A stretch of DNA of 45,570 nucleotides from Pseudomonas lactucae (lineage in GTDB: Bacteria > Pseudomonadota > Gammaproteobacteria > Pseudomonadales > Pseudomonadaceae). The position numbers and the translations under genes are program-made. The DNA lies in the NCBI RefSeq assembly GCF_016937615.1, contig NZ_JAFHKI010000124.1, forward strand, positions 1 through 45,570, given 5' to 3'. Shown in pieces: positions 33,087-41,517 of the stretch (position 1 is the stretch's first letter; each line of letters begins with the position of its first letter). The notes beneath the pieces were generated by a model that worked only from the letters and a program-made list of their open reading frames with translations, ran no database searches and had not been told where the DNA came from.

Positions 33087-35047
33087 TCAGGGTAGTTCGA
33101 GACCGCCGGCTGCCTTGTGCAGTGACCGCAGGTGTTCGCCCAACTGCTTGAGGTTGGCCTCGCACGCGGCAATCTCGGCCGCGCGCGCAGGTTCCAGCAG
33201 CGCCCTCACCTCTTTATCCAACTCCCCTGTCAGCGATTGCAATTGCTTCTGGCGCTCGGCACTTTCCGACTCCAGGCGCTTGGCTTCCGACGGTTGCGGC
33301 AGGCCGTAGCCGCCGCTGTCCAGCAGCTCCGCCGGACGGCTGAGGAAGCCGCTGTTGGCGAGGATTTGCTGCAGGGTGGCGTTGGCCTTCTCCATACCGC
33401 CGTTTTTCAGCTCGCGGGCGCCGAGGTAGCGTTGCTTGACTTCGTCCTGAGCGATCATCAACTGTTTGCGAAAGCTGGCTTGCTCCAGCAGCAGCAACGC
33501 GGCGCTGGTACGCAGGTCGGCCTGGTCGAACCATTGGCGACGCTGCGCTGCGCTCAGCGCTAACCAATCTTCCACCTGGGTCTGCTTGATCGGCAGATGC
33601 TTGCGCAGTACGTCGAACATCGCCTGATAGCGCTCGCGGAACGAGTCAAAGTGATAGCCCAGGCGCAGCGCTTCGCGTTTGTCATTCAGTACGCTGGTAT
33701 CGGCCAAGCCGCGGGCTTGCAGCACCTCGAGCAGGCCGTTGGGGGTGATGTTGTCCAGACCGGTGAGTTGCGGGTTGGCGCTGCCGCTGCGCAACAGTTT
33801 CAAGCTTTCGACCGCGCAATTATTGGACAGGAAATAGTAGTTGCCGTCGTAGCTCCAGTGCATTTCTGCAGCGTGTTCGACGGTGTCGTTGATTTCCTGT
33901 CGCGACAGTTTCAGCGGCACAGAGGCCAGGCCGCGCAGCTCGGTCTTGGTGTATTCGTCGATGACCTGGGCCAGCGGCAACACAAACAGGCGTGACGGGT
34001 ACTTGCCCACCAAGCCGTCCCAGCTCGACAGCTGAACGTCGCCGACAAACGCGCGATAGGACAGCACCAAGTGCTGGTCCAGATCCAGCCGACAATCCGG
34101 CCCACGAGGGCGGCCCGGCGCGCAGATTACCAGGCGCAACATGCTGTGGCCCCAGCGGCTCACCAGGTTCTGGTTGGCTTCGGCCAGCAGGTAGTCGATC
34201 TCGTAGACCCGCTCCGGGTCCACCTGGCCCAGCGGCGTCTTGGCGAAATCATTGCCGGCATTGAGGAATGGGTAGGTCTTGGCGCAGGCGTCCTGCTCAG
34301 GCGGAGCCCAGCCGAAGTGCTCCTTGTAATAGCGGAACAGCGCGGGGCGTCGGCAGGCGTAGCTCGGATCGAGGAGGAAGTACTCCATGTTGACCGCGAC
34401 GAACTCCAGTGGGCTGGTGGTTTCGTAAATATCCGGGCTGCGCGCGACTTGGCGATTGTGCTGCTCGCGTTCGCCGCGCCGACCGACATATTGCGGCCAG
34501 CCGGCAAGGTCCAGCAGGCGCGGGTCATCGCTGAGGGAGAAACGCCGGTCGTTCTGGCCGCGGCACTGATCGGGCAGGCCAATCAGGCCGGTGATGCTGT
34601 TCTGGCGGCTGCAACGCTGGATCAGGGTGCGCTCGTCTGGAGACCATAGGCGCGCACGGTCATAGATATGGGTCAGTTCATGCAGGACCGTGGCGAGCAT
34701 TTCCCGGCGCACGGTGCCGTGGGGACGATGGGTTTTCTGGGTGGCGGCGCTGCCGTCGGTCAGGCTGTCGAGCAGGTTGCGGTTGAGGTCCAGTTCCGAC
34801 ACCAGCGAAGCCTGGCCATAGGCGTTCTCGGGCATCTTGTCGGTCCAGCCTACGTCGATGCGCCGGTCCAACTGCTCGACGAAGCGCGGTGGCAACGAAC
34901 GCAGCGCTTCATCGAGCAATGCCTGGCTGGCCTGCTGTTGGGCCGGCTCAAGCCATCTGTCTTGAGCCGCAGTTGCAGGCTGGCCTGGGCTGCGCCGGCA
35001 CAGAGCAGCACCATCCCGGCCAGGAGCCAGGCGACAAGGCGCCTCAC
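33087..35047 (-). pseudogene. DUF4105 exported protein with HExxH motif, frameshifted near the N-terminus
   Basis: GTG at 35047 (overlapping the DUF2388 stop as GTGA) begins a signal peptide MRRLVAWLLAGMVLLCAGAA followed by LQLRLKTDGLS. There the frame breaks, and the remaining ~620 residues (PAQQQASQALLDEALRSLPP onward) are read in the neighbouring frame. One added C at ~34944-34947 (minus strand GAGCCGGCC to GAGCCCGGCC) gives 653 residues. Corrected numbering puts HELTH at 123-127, a zinc-peptidase-like motif. The middle is DUF4105 (YLLAEANQNLVSRWGHSMLR; NYYFLSNNCAVESLKLL with conserved Cys). The C-terminus is helical. Function unknown. Confidence 0.82.
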
Positions 35048-35364
35048 AGAGCGAGAATAGCTTCGGCGAGGGTCTGGTCACTGGCGTCGCGAGCTTCCGG
35101 CAGGCGGGTGCGCAAGGTGTCGAAGGCGGCTTCCAACTGTGCACCGCGGATTTCGCCGTTGCTGGCGACGAAGCTCGCCGCATCATCGTGGGCTTCACGC
35201 ACGACTTTGGAATCGCGGATGGAGGTGGTGGTGTCCGAGGTGAAATCAATAGTGCGGCCAGAGGCACGAACGATGATGTTACTGGTGGCCACCAGGGTAT
35301 GCGCCTGGGCAACGTCGGCCAACAACAGCAGGCCAAGGGTGGCGGCGATCAGCGGGCTACGCAT
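35044..35364 (-). CDS. DUF2388 holin-like exported protein, copy 1
   Basis: 106 aa. Signal peptide MRSPLIAATLGLLLLADVAQA. The mature part contains ATSNIIVRASGRTIDFTSDT and the family core HDDAASFVASNGEIRGAQLE, ending LAEAILAL. Nearest of the three copies to DUF4105, whose GTG start overlaps its stop by 4 bases, so the two are translationally coupled. DUF2388 is largely confined to Pseudomonas in my knowledge and has no established function. Confidence 0.9.
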   Translation of the reverse strand: MRSPLIAATLGLLLLADVAQAHTLVATSNIIVRASGRTIDFTSDTTTSIRDSKVVREAHDDAASFVASNGEIRGAQLEAAFDTLRTRLPEARDASDQTLAEAILAL

Positions 35365-35403
35365 GGAATTACTCCAGTTACAAAGATATAAATACGAGGA
35401 TGA

Positions 35404-35712
35404 TTATTGGACGAGAATTGCCTGCGCCAGTTCAAGGTCGCCGGCATGAAGTTTTGGTTGGGTGCGACGCAGGTAATCAAGCGCTGATTCCAGTCGTGCG
35501 CTCCTCCATTGGCCATCAGTGGCGATAAACGCGGCAGCGTCATCGTGAGCGGCCATGATCACTTTGCGATCGAAGGGCGCCGAGGTCACCTTGCTGGTGG
35601 CGTATGCGCTCGCGACGGTGCCCTGGGTGATCAAGTCAAAGGCTGAAACCAAAGGCGACCAGCAGGCAAAAAACAATACGGGGACCAGGAACAGACGGAA
35701 TGAAAAAGCCAT
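35404..35712 (-). CDS. DUF2388 exported protein, copy 2 (divergent)
   Basis: 102 aa. Signal peptide MAFSFRLFLVPVLFFACWSP then LVSA. It keeps the core HDDAAAFIATDGQWRSARLE and the LAQAIL ending but is the most diverged copy, with extra aromatic residues in the signal. Same strand as its neighbours, 39 bases upstream of copy 1. Confidence 0.88.
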   Translation of the reverse strand: MAFSFRLFLVPVLFFACWSPLVSAFDLITQGTVASAYATSKVTSAPFDRKVIMAAHDDAAAFIATDGQWRSARLESALDYLRRTQPKLHAGDLELAQAILVQ

Positions 35713-35811
35713 GGGACTCGACTACTGAAAACGAGCGCCAAGGCTAGCGCAATGCTTGGGCGAGAGCCAGTGAAGGTGTCAGGGAGCGGGCGCTCCCCTT
35801 GTGTGGCCGTT

Positions 35812-36132
35812 TCAAATGGCCAGGATGGCCTGGGCCAGTTGTGCATCCGTTGCGGTGTTCAATTGCGGTGCTTGCTGGCGGATCTGTGCCAGCGCACTTT
35901 CCAGTTTCACGCCACGAATGGCGCCTTCGCTGGCGACAAAGCTGGCGGCGTCGTCACGTGCGGCGCGCACGATCTTGTTGTCACGCAGGGATGAAGTCGC
36001 ATCGGAGGTAGCGTCGGAAGTAGCCTTCAGCGCGCCGACGATGGAGTCGGTGGTCACGATGAAGCTGCTTGCATTGGCGTTGGCAGCCAGGGCCAACAAG
36101 GCAGCAGCGCTGAGCAGACGAAGGCGGGACAT
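35812..36132 (-). CDS. DUF2388 exported protein, copy 3 (first in cluster)
   Basis: 106 aa from ATG 36132, with AGGAG upstream; the longer frame to 36312 runs through promoter DNA. Signal peptide MSRLRLLSAAALLALAANAN then ASS. Core RDDAASFVASEGAIRGVKLE, ending LAQAILAI. An internal short repeat TSDATSDATSSL follows residue 37. It lies behind a TATAAT promoter bracketed by two AACTGTACCT elements. Confidence 0.9.
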   Translation of the reverse strand: MSRLRLLSAAALLALAANANASSFIVTTDSIVGALKATSDATSDATSSLRDNKIVRAARDDAASFVASEGAIRGVKLESALAQIRQQAPQLNTATDAQLAQAILAI

Positions 36133-36242
36133 GGGGTGACTCCTGTAAGTGAACAATGAATGTGGTGCAGGGCGGTATCCAGATGCTGACTGGATATTAG
36201 GCTGCGGCTTATCAATTCGGGTAGATTTTATGCAGCGCGCAT

Positions 36243-36284
36243 AACTGTACCTATTATATTGTAAATTTTCTAAACTGTACCTGT
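36243..36284 (-). promoter_or_regulatory. Promoter with paired AACTGTACCTRT operators upstream of DUF2388 copy 3
   Basis: Direct repeats AACTGTACCTAT (36243-36254) and AACTGTACCTGT (36273-36284), 30 bases apart. On the minus strand a perfect -10 TATAAT lies between them (36258-36253), and the 17-base-spaced -35 (GGTACA) falls inside the distal repeat. One operator therefore covers the -35 and the other the transcription start. The regulator is not known; direct CTGTAC repeats suggest a GntR/MocR-type protein. Confidence 0.6.
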
Positions 36285-36326
36285 GTCGATAAATTCGCTG
36301 TTCATAGTGCAAGACCCGAGAACAAC

Positions 36327-36359
36327 AAAGCCCGCCTCCGGTCTCCCGGGGCGGGCTTT
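36327..36359 (-). terminator. Terminator of DUF1127 gene
   Basis: AAAGCCCGCC (36327-36336) and GGCGGGCTTT (36350-36359), 10-bp perfect stem, with T-rich DNA on both sides (TTTGTTGTT on the minus strand, TTTGTTTTG on the plus strand), so possibly bidirectional. Confidence 0.82.
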
Positions 36360-36416
36360 GTTTTGAATAATCAGTGCTGGCAGTGGACCCGTTGGGTCAG
36401 GGCCAGCGGGCGCCCA

Positions 36417-36632
36417 TTAGCGCCAGAACGGCTTGCTCAGCTCTTCGTAGCGTTGAGCTTCGCTGATGCCGGCGTCAGCCAGCAGACGCGAATCCAGACG
36501 AGCCAGTTGATGGCGGCTGGAGATGCGGCGCTGCCACAACATCAGGTTGGCGAGAACGCGCAAAGGCAGGGAAGCCTGGGAGTTTACAGCTTTTTCTTCG
36601 AAGAACAGTTCGGAACTGAGTGTACGTTCCAT
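36417..36632 (-). CDS. DUF1127 small protein
   Basis: 71 aa. The C-terminal half matches the DUF1127/YjiS pattern: LMLWQRRISSRHQLARLDSR then LLADAGISEAQRYEELSKPF and WR. Arg-rich, no signal peptide. Small DUF1127 proteins in other bacteria affect phosphate or stress responses and RNA turnover; nothing here fixes the role. GGAAGGA precedes the ATG. Several CTGTAC elements lie upstream, shared with the DUF2388 promoter. Confidence 0.9.
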   Translation of the reverse strand: MERTLSSELFFEEKAVNSQASLPLRVLANLMLWQRRISSRHQLARLDSRLLADAGISEAQRYEELSKPFWR

Positions 36633-36950
36633 GATGACATCCTTCCGCTTGTGGCGGGATTAGGTAGTGGTTTAACTGATGCCAATGATCCTCCTCCGGC
36701 GCAAGACTCTCTAGATACAGTTCACTTGTATTGTGAGGGGCCAGTTAACTGTTTATAGGTGCTGTACTGTACGGAAATGGGGCAACTGTACCTGTCTGCA
36801 CTGAAATAGTGCGAAATGGGCAATTTCGCATGAGTTAGTAGGAGTTTTCGGTAGGAAAACACCAGTACAGCAGTACAGTTTTTTCAAGAAGTGAGGCCGA
36901 GCGCGCCAAGCTGATGAAACTGTGTTTGCATCAGCCCGGATCGGTATCAA
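36633..36950. promoter_or_regulatory. DUF1127 upstream region: cluster of CTGTAC elements and a palindrome
   Basis: A spacer of 318 bases without an ORF. Elements: AGATACAGTT (36713-36722, reverse of AACTGTATCT), AACTGTTTAT (36747-36756) over a minus-strand TATAAA, GCTGTACTGTACGG (36761-36774), AACTGTACCTGT (36784-36795), and two inverted copies in 36861-36880 (ACCAGTACAG, CAGTACAGTT). In addition TGCGAAAT/ATTTCGCA (36810-36830) is an 8-bp-arm palindrome. Together they look like a densely bound regulatory region for the DUF1127 gene. Confidence 0.55.
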
Positions 36951-38444
36951 TCAAGCCTTGAGCATATGCCCGGTTTCTTCCAGGTTAATGTGCCAGCTCA
37001 GTGCTTCACGCAGGATATGCGGGGTATGCCCGCCGAGAGCGCAGGCGGTATTGAAGTAATTGTTCAGCGCGTCGCGGTAGGCTGGGTGCACGCAGTTGTC
37101 GATGATCACTCGAGCGCGCTCGCGCGGTGCCAGGCCGCGCAGGTCCGCCAGGCCGACTTCGGTGACGAGGATGTCGACGTCGTGCTCGGTATGGTCCACA
37201 TGGCTGACCATCGGGACCACACTGGAAATCGCGCCGCCCTTGGCGATCGATTTAGTCACGAAGATCGCCAGGTGCGCATTACGTGCGAAGTCGCCGGAGC
37301 CGCCAATCCCGTTCATCATCCGCGTACCGCAGACATGGGTGGAATTGACGTTGCCGTAGATGTCGAACTCCAGCGCGGTATTGATACCGATAATGCCCAG
37401 GCGTCGCACCACTTCAGGGTGGTTGGAGATCTCCTGCGGACGCAGCACCAGTTTGTCCTTGTAGTGTTCCAGATTGCCGAACACATCAGCGTTGCGCCGC
37501 TCCGACAAGGTGATCGAACTGCCCGAGGCGAAACTCAGTTTGCCGGCGTCGATCAGGTCGAAGGTCGAGTCCTGCAAGACTTCCGAGTACATGGTCAGGT
37601 CTTCGAACGGCGAGTCGATCAAACCGCACATCACCGCGTTGGCAATGTTGCCGATACCCGCCTGCAGCGGGCCGAGTTTGTTGGTCATGCGCCCGGCGTC
37701 CACTTCCTGCTTGAGAAAGTTGATCAGGTGATTGGCGATGCCTTGGGTGTCACTGTCGGGCGGCGTCACGGTGGACGCGGAGTCCGCCTGGTTGGTGATG
37801 ACGATGGCGACGATCTTTTCCGGCGGGATCGGGATCGCGGTGCTGCCGATGCGATCGTCAACTTTCACCAGCGGGATCGGCGTGCGGGTCGGCCGGTAGG
37901 TCGGGATATAGATGTCGTGCAGCCCTTCCAGGTTCGGGTTGTGCGCCAGGTTGATCTCAACGATCACTTGCTTGGCGAAAATCGCAAAGCTGGCCGAGTT
38001 ACCGACGGAGGTGGTGGGCACGATATGCCCTTGCTCAGTGATGGCAACTGCCTCGATCACCGCAATGTCCGGTAACTTGAGCTGGTTGTTGCGCAGTTGC
38101 TCGACGGTTTCCGACAGGTGCTGGTCGATAAACATTACTTCGCCGGCGTTGATCGCCTTGCGCAGGGTACTGTCGACCTGGAACGGCATGCGTCGGGACA
38201 GTACGCCGGCTTCTGTCAGTTGCTTGTCCAGGTCATTGCCCAGGCTGGCGCCGGTCATCAAGGTGATTTTGAGCGGCGAGGTCTTGGCGCGTTCGGCGAG
38301 GGCGTGGGGGACGGCCTTGGCTTCACCGGCACGGGTGAAGCCGCTCATGCCGACGGTCATGCCGTCCTCGATCAGTGCGGCGGCGTCTGCCGCGCTCATG
38401 ACCTTGTTCAACAGCGAAGGCAAGCGGATACGATCACGGTACAT
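36951..38444 (-). CDS. Succinyl-CoA:acetate CoA-transferase (acetyl-CoA hydrolase/transferase family)
   Basis: 497 aa class I CoA-transferase. Catalytic Glu probably Glu288 in TMYSEVLQDS; oxyanion/CoA-binding segment MMNGIGGSGDFARNAH; conserved LEFDIYGNVNSTHVCG. It moves CoA between succinyl-CoA and acetate (AarC/ScpC type), helping acetate or propionate metabolism around the TCA cycle. Starts MYRDRIRLPSLLNKVM, the usual family N-terminus. No terminator was recognised downstream. Confidence 0.93.
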   Translation of the reverse strand: MYRDRIRLPSLLNKVMSAADAAALIEDGMTVGMSGFTRAGEAKAVPHALAERAKTSPLKITLMTGASLGNDLDKQLTEAGVLSRRMPFQVDSTLRKAINAGEVMFIDQHLSETVEQLRNNQLKLPDIAVIEAVAITEQGHIVPTTSVGNSASFAIFAKQVIVEINLAHNPNLEGLHDIYIPTYRPTRTPIPLVKVDDRIGSTAIPIPPEKIVAIVITNQADSASTVTPPDSDTQGIANHLINFLKQEVDAGRMTNKLGPLQAGIGNIANAVMCGLIDSPFEDLTMYSEVLQDSTFDLIDAGKLSFASGSSITLSERRNADVFGNLEHYKDKLVLRPQEISNHPEVVRRLGIIGINTALEFDIYGNVNSTHVCGTRMMNGIGGSGDFARNAHLAIFVTKSIAKGGAISSVVPMVSHVDHTEHDVDILVTEVGLADLRGLAPRERARVIIDNCVHPAYRDALNNYFNTACALGGHTPHILREALSWHINLEETGHMLKA

Positions 38445-38569
38445 GAATGGTTATCTCAGGCTACGGAAGCAAGGTGGGCAGTGTAGTGATTTCAAAAGAT
38501 TTCGGCCCGCTACCATGGTCGAATGTGAGGCCGCGATTTAGAGCCTTTGGTCGGGTTTCACGCAGTAAT

Positions 38570-38600
38570 AAAAAACCCCAGCCTACGTGAGGCCGGGGTT
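38570..38600 (-). terminator. Intrinsic terminator of the pnt operon
   Basis: AACCCC-A-GCCT / AGGC-C-GGGGTT stem with one mismatch and a 5-base loop. Minus-strand reading ends in a run of six Ts. It lies 24 bases after the pntB stop. Confidence 0.88.
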
Positions 38601-38623
38601 TGGAGTATTGCGCTGAAGCAGTG

Positions 38624-40060
38624 TTAGTCGACGGCTTTGACCATGTCTTCAATGACCTTCTTGGCGTCACCGAAAACCATCATGGTCTTGTCCAGGTAAA
38701 ACAGTTCGTTATCCAGCCCGGCATAACCGCTGGCCATCGAGCGCTTGTTGACGATGATGGTCTTGGCTTTGAACGCTTCCAGGATCGGCATGCCGGCGAT
38801 CGGTGAGTTCGGATCGTTCTTCGCGGCCGGGTTGACCACGTCATTCGCGCCCAGCACCAGCACCACGTCGGCCTGGCCGAACTCGGAGTTGATGTCTTCC
38901 ATTTCGAACACTTGGTCGTAAGGGACTTCGGCCTCGGCCAGCAGCACGTTCATGTGCCCGGGCATACGGCCTGCCACCGGGTGGATCGCGTACTTCACGG
39001 TGACGCCGTGGTGGGTCAGTTTCTCGGTCAGTTCCTTCAGCGCGTGTTGCGCCCGCGCTACCGCCAAGCCGTAGCCCGGGACGATGATCACGGTGTCGGC
39101 GTTGGTCAGCAGGAAGGTTGCGTCGTCGGCCGAGCCGGACTTGACCGGGCGCGCCTCTTTGGCGCCTGCGGCGGCTCCGGCATCCGGCGCATTGCCGAAA
39201 CCGCCGAGCAGCACATTAAAGAAGGAACGGTTCATCGCCTTGCACATGATGTACGACAGGATCGCGCCGCTGGAGCCCACCAGGGAGCCGGCGATGATCA
39301 GCATCGAGTTGTTCAGCGAGAAACCGATGCCTGCCGCTGCCCAGCCGGAGTAGCTGTTAAGCATCGACACCACCACCGGCATGTCGGCGCCGCCGATCGG
39401 GATGATGATCAGCACACCGAGCACGAACGCCAGGGCCAGCATCAGCGCGAACGCGGTGAGGTTGCCGGTGAGCATGAATGCCAGGCCCAGGCCCAGCGTA
39501 GCGAGACCCAACACCAGGTTCAGCTTGTGCTGGCCGCCGAACTGTACCGGTGCGCCCTGAAACAGACGGAACTTGTACTTGCCCGACAGCTTGCCGAAGG
39601 CGATCACCGAGCCGGAGAAGGTGATTGCACCGATGGCGGCACCGAGGAACAACTCCAGGCGGTTGCCCGCAGGAATCGCATCGCCCAAGTGTTTGACGAT
39701 ACCCAGGGATTGCGGCTCAACCACGGCGGCAATCGCGATAAACACCGCAGCCAGACCAATCATGCTGTGCATGAATGCCACGAGTTCCGGCATTTTGGTC
39801 ATTTCGACGCGCTTGGCCATGATCGAACCGGCGGTGCCGCCGACCAGCAGGCCGACAATCACGTAGCCAATGCCGGCAGTCGCAAGCTCGGCACCGAGCT
39901 TATAGATGAGGCCCACGGTAGTGAGTACCGCCAGCGCCATGCCGAGCATGCCGAACAAGTTGCCGCGTCGCGACGTGGTTGGGTGCGACAGGCCTTTGAG
40001 GGCCTGGATAAAGCAGATCGACGCGATCAGGTAGAGCGTCGTTACGAGATTCATGCTCAT
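38624..40060 (-). CDS. pntB: NAD(P) transhydrogenase subunit beta PntB
   Basis: 478 aa. About nine membrane helices (domain II), then a C-terminal NADP(H)-binding domain III with VIIVPGYGLAVARAQHAL, the HPVAGRMPGHMNVLLAEA loop and VVLVLGANDVVNPAA. Couples proton influx to hydride transfer from NADH to NADP+. ATG 40060 overlaps the pntAb stop by 4 bases. Third gene of a three-gene operon. Confidence 0.96.
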   Translation of the reverse strand: MSMNLVTTLYLIASICFIQALKGLSHPTTSRRGNLFGMLGMALAVLTTVGLIYKLGAELATAGIGYVIVGLLVGGTAGSIMAKRVEMTKMPELVAFMHSMIGLAAVFIAIAAVVEPQSLGIVKHLGDAIPAGNRLELFLGAAIGAITFSGSVIAFGKLSGKYKFRLFQGAPVQFGGQHKLNLVLGLATLGLGLAFMLTGNLTAFALMLALAFVLGVLIIIPIGGADMPVVVSMLNSYSGWAAAGIGFSLNNSMLIIAGSLVGSSGAILSYIMCKAMNRSFFNVLLGGFGNAPDAGAAAGAKEARPVKSGSADDATFLLTNADTVIIVPGYGLAVARAQHALKELTEKLTHHGVTVKYAIHPVAGRMPGHMNVLLAEAEVPYDQVFEMEDINSEFGQADVVLVLGANDVVNPAAKNDPNSPIAGMPILEAFKAKTIIVNKRSMASGYAGLDNELFYLDKTMMVFGDAKKVIEDMVKAVD

Positions 40061-40380
40061 GACGATGGCGCCTCTTCTTTTACTTTCGGGGCTTTCTTCT
40101 TGAACATCTCAAGCATGCGGCGGGTGACCAGGAAGCCACCGAAGACGTTGACCGCTGCGAGCGCTACGGCCAGCGTGCCCATGGTTTTGCCCAGCGGCGT
40201 GACGGTCAGTGCGGCGGCGAGCATCGCGCCGACGATGACGATCGCCGAGATCGCGTTGGTGACTGCCATCAACGGCGTGTGCAACGCAGGCGTAACGTTC
40301 CAGACCACGTGGTAACCGACATAAATCGCCAGCACGAAGATGATCAGGTTGTAGATACCGGGGGAGATAAGCTCTTCCAT
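40057..40380 (-). CDS. pntAb: NAD(P) transhydrogenase subunit alpha, membrane part PntAb
   Basis: 107 aa with three to four helices (YNLIIFVLAIYVGYHVVW; AISAIVIVGAMLAAALTV; LAVALAAVNVFGGFLVTRRM). It is the C-terminal membrane portion that is fused in E. coli PntA but separate here, as in many Alpha- and Gammaproteobacteria. A Lys-rich cytoplasmic tail follows. Confidence 0.95.
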   Translation of the reverse strand: MEELISPGIYNLIIFVLAIYVGYHVVWNVTPALHTPLMAVTNAISAIVIVGAMLAAALTVTPLGKTMGTLAVALAAVNVFGGFLVTRRMLEMFKKKAPKVKEEAPSS

Positions 40381-40395
40381 CGTCTGAATCCCTGC

Positions 40396-41517
40396 TTAGG
40401 CGTTTTTGCGGATGACTTGGCCGTCGCGGCACATCAGGCACGCGGCGACGATGTCGTCTTCGAGGTTGATTTCAAACTGCCCTTCCTTGGTGAAGACCAG
40501 CTTCAGGAAGTCCAGCAGGTTGCGCGCGTACAAGGCCGACGCGTCGGCGGCGACAGCGCCGGCGAGGTTGGTCGGGCCGCAGATGATCACGCCGTTTTCC
40601 ACAACCACCTGGTCGGCAACGGTCAGCGGGCAGTTGCCACCCTGTGCTGCCGCGAGGTCGATGACCACCGAGCCGGGTTTCATCTGGGCGACGGTTTTGG
40701 CGCTGAGCAGGGTCGGCGCCTTGCGACCTGGAATCAGGGCGGTAGTGATGACGATGTCGGCTTGCTTGGCGCGTTCGTGGACGGCCAGGGCCTGGCGCTG
40801 CATCCAGCTGGTCGGCATCGGTCGTGCGTAACCGCCGACGCCGACGGCGCATTCGCGCTCTTCATCGGTTTCGTAAGGTACGTCGACGAACTTGGCGCCG
40901 AGGGATTCGATTTGCTCTTTTACTGCCGGACGTACGTCAGACGCTTCGATCACCGCACCCAGGCGTTTCGCCGTGGCGATGGCCTGCAAGCCTGCGACTC
41001 CTGCACCGAGGATCAACACGCGGGCGGCTTTGACCGTACCGGCGGCAGTCATCAGCATCGGCATGAAACGCGGGTAGTGATGTGCCGCCAACAACACCGC
41101 TTTATAGCCGGCAATATTGGCTTGCGAGGACAGCACGTCGAGGCTCTGGGCCCGAGAGGTGCGTGGTGCGGCTTCGAGAGCGAAGGCAGTGATACCGCGC
41201 TCGGCCAGCTTGGCGATGGTTTCGTTGCTGAACGGATTGAGCATGCCCACCAACACGGTGCCGCTTTTGATCAGCGCCAATTCGCTGTCGCTGGGAGCAA
41301 CCACCTTGAGAATCAGCTCGGCGCCAAATGCATCGTCGGCACTGCCAATCGTTGCGCCTGCCGTTTCATAGGCACTGTCGACAACGCTGGCCTTGATGCC
41401 TGCGCCGCTTTGTACAGTGACCTTATGGCCCTGGCCGATCAGCTTCTTGATGGTTTCCGGGGTGGCAGCCACCCGCGTTTCACCGGTCTGGGTTTCGAGA
41501 GGAACACCAATGTGCAC
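40396..41517 (-). CDS. pntAa: NAD(P) transhydrogenase subunit alpha, NAD-binding part PntAa
   Basis: 373 aa from a GTG at 41517 (MHIGVPLETQTGETRVAATP) with AGGAG at a good distance; the frame upstream to 41589 has no family similarity. Domain I of the transhydrogenase, related to alanine dehydrogenase: RVLILGAGVAGLQAIATAKR (Rossmann loop), the mobile loop region GVGGYARPMPTSWM, and SVVIDLAAAQGGNCPLT. Soluble, binds NAD(H). First gene of the operon, 15 bases before pntAb. Confidence 0.95.
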   Translation of the reverse strand: MHIGVPLETQTGETRVAATPETIKKLIGQGHKVTVQSGAGIKASVVDSAYETAGATIGSADDAFGAELILKVVAPSDSELALIKSGTVLVGMLNPFSNETIAKLAERGITAFALEAAPRTSRAQSLDVLSSQANIAGYKAVLLAAHHYPRFMPMLMTAAGTVKAARVLILGAGVAGLQAIATAKRLGAVIEASDVRPAVKEQIESLGAKFVDVPYETDEERECAVGVGGYARPMPTSWMQRQALAVHERAKQADIVITTALIPGRKAPTLLSAKTVAQMKPGSVVIDLAAAQGGNCPLTVADQVVVENGVIICGPTNLAGAVAADASALYARNLLDFLKLVFTKEGQFEINLEDDIVAACLMCRDGQVIRKNA

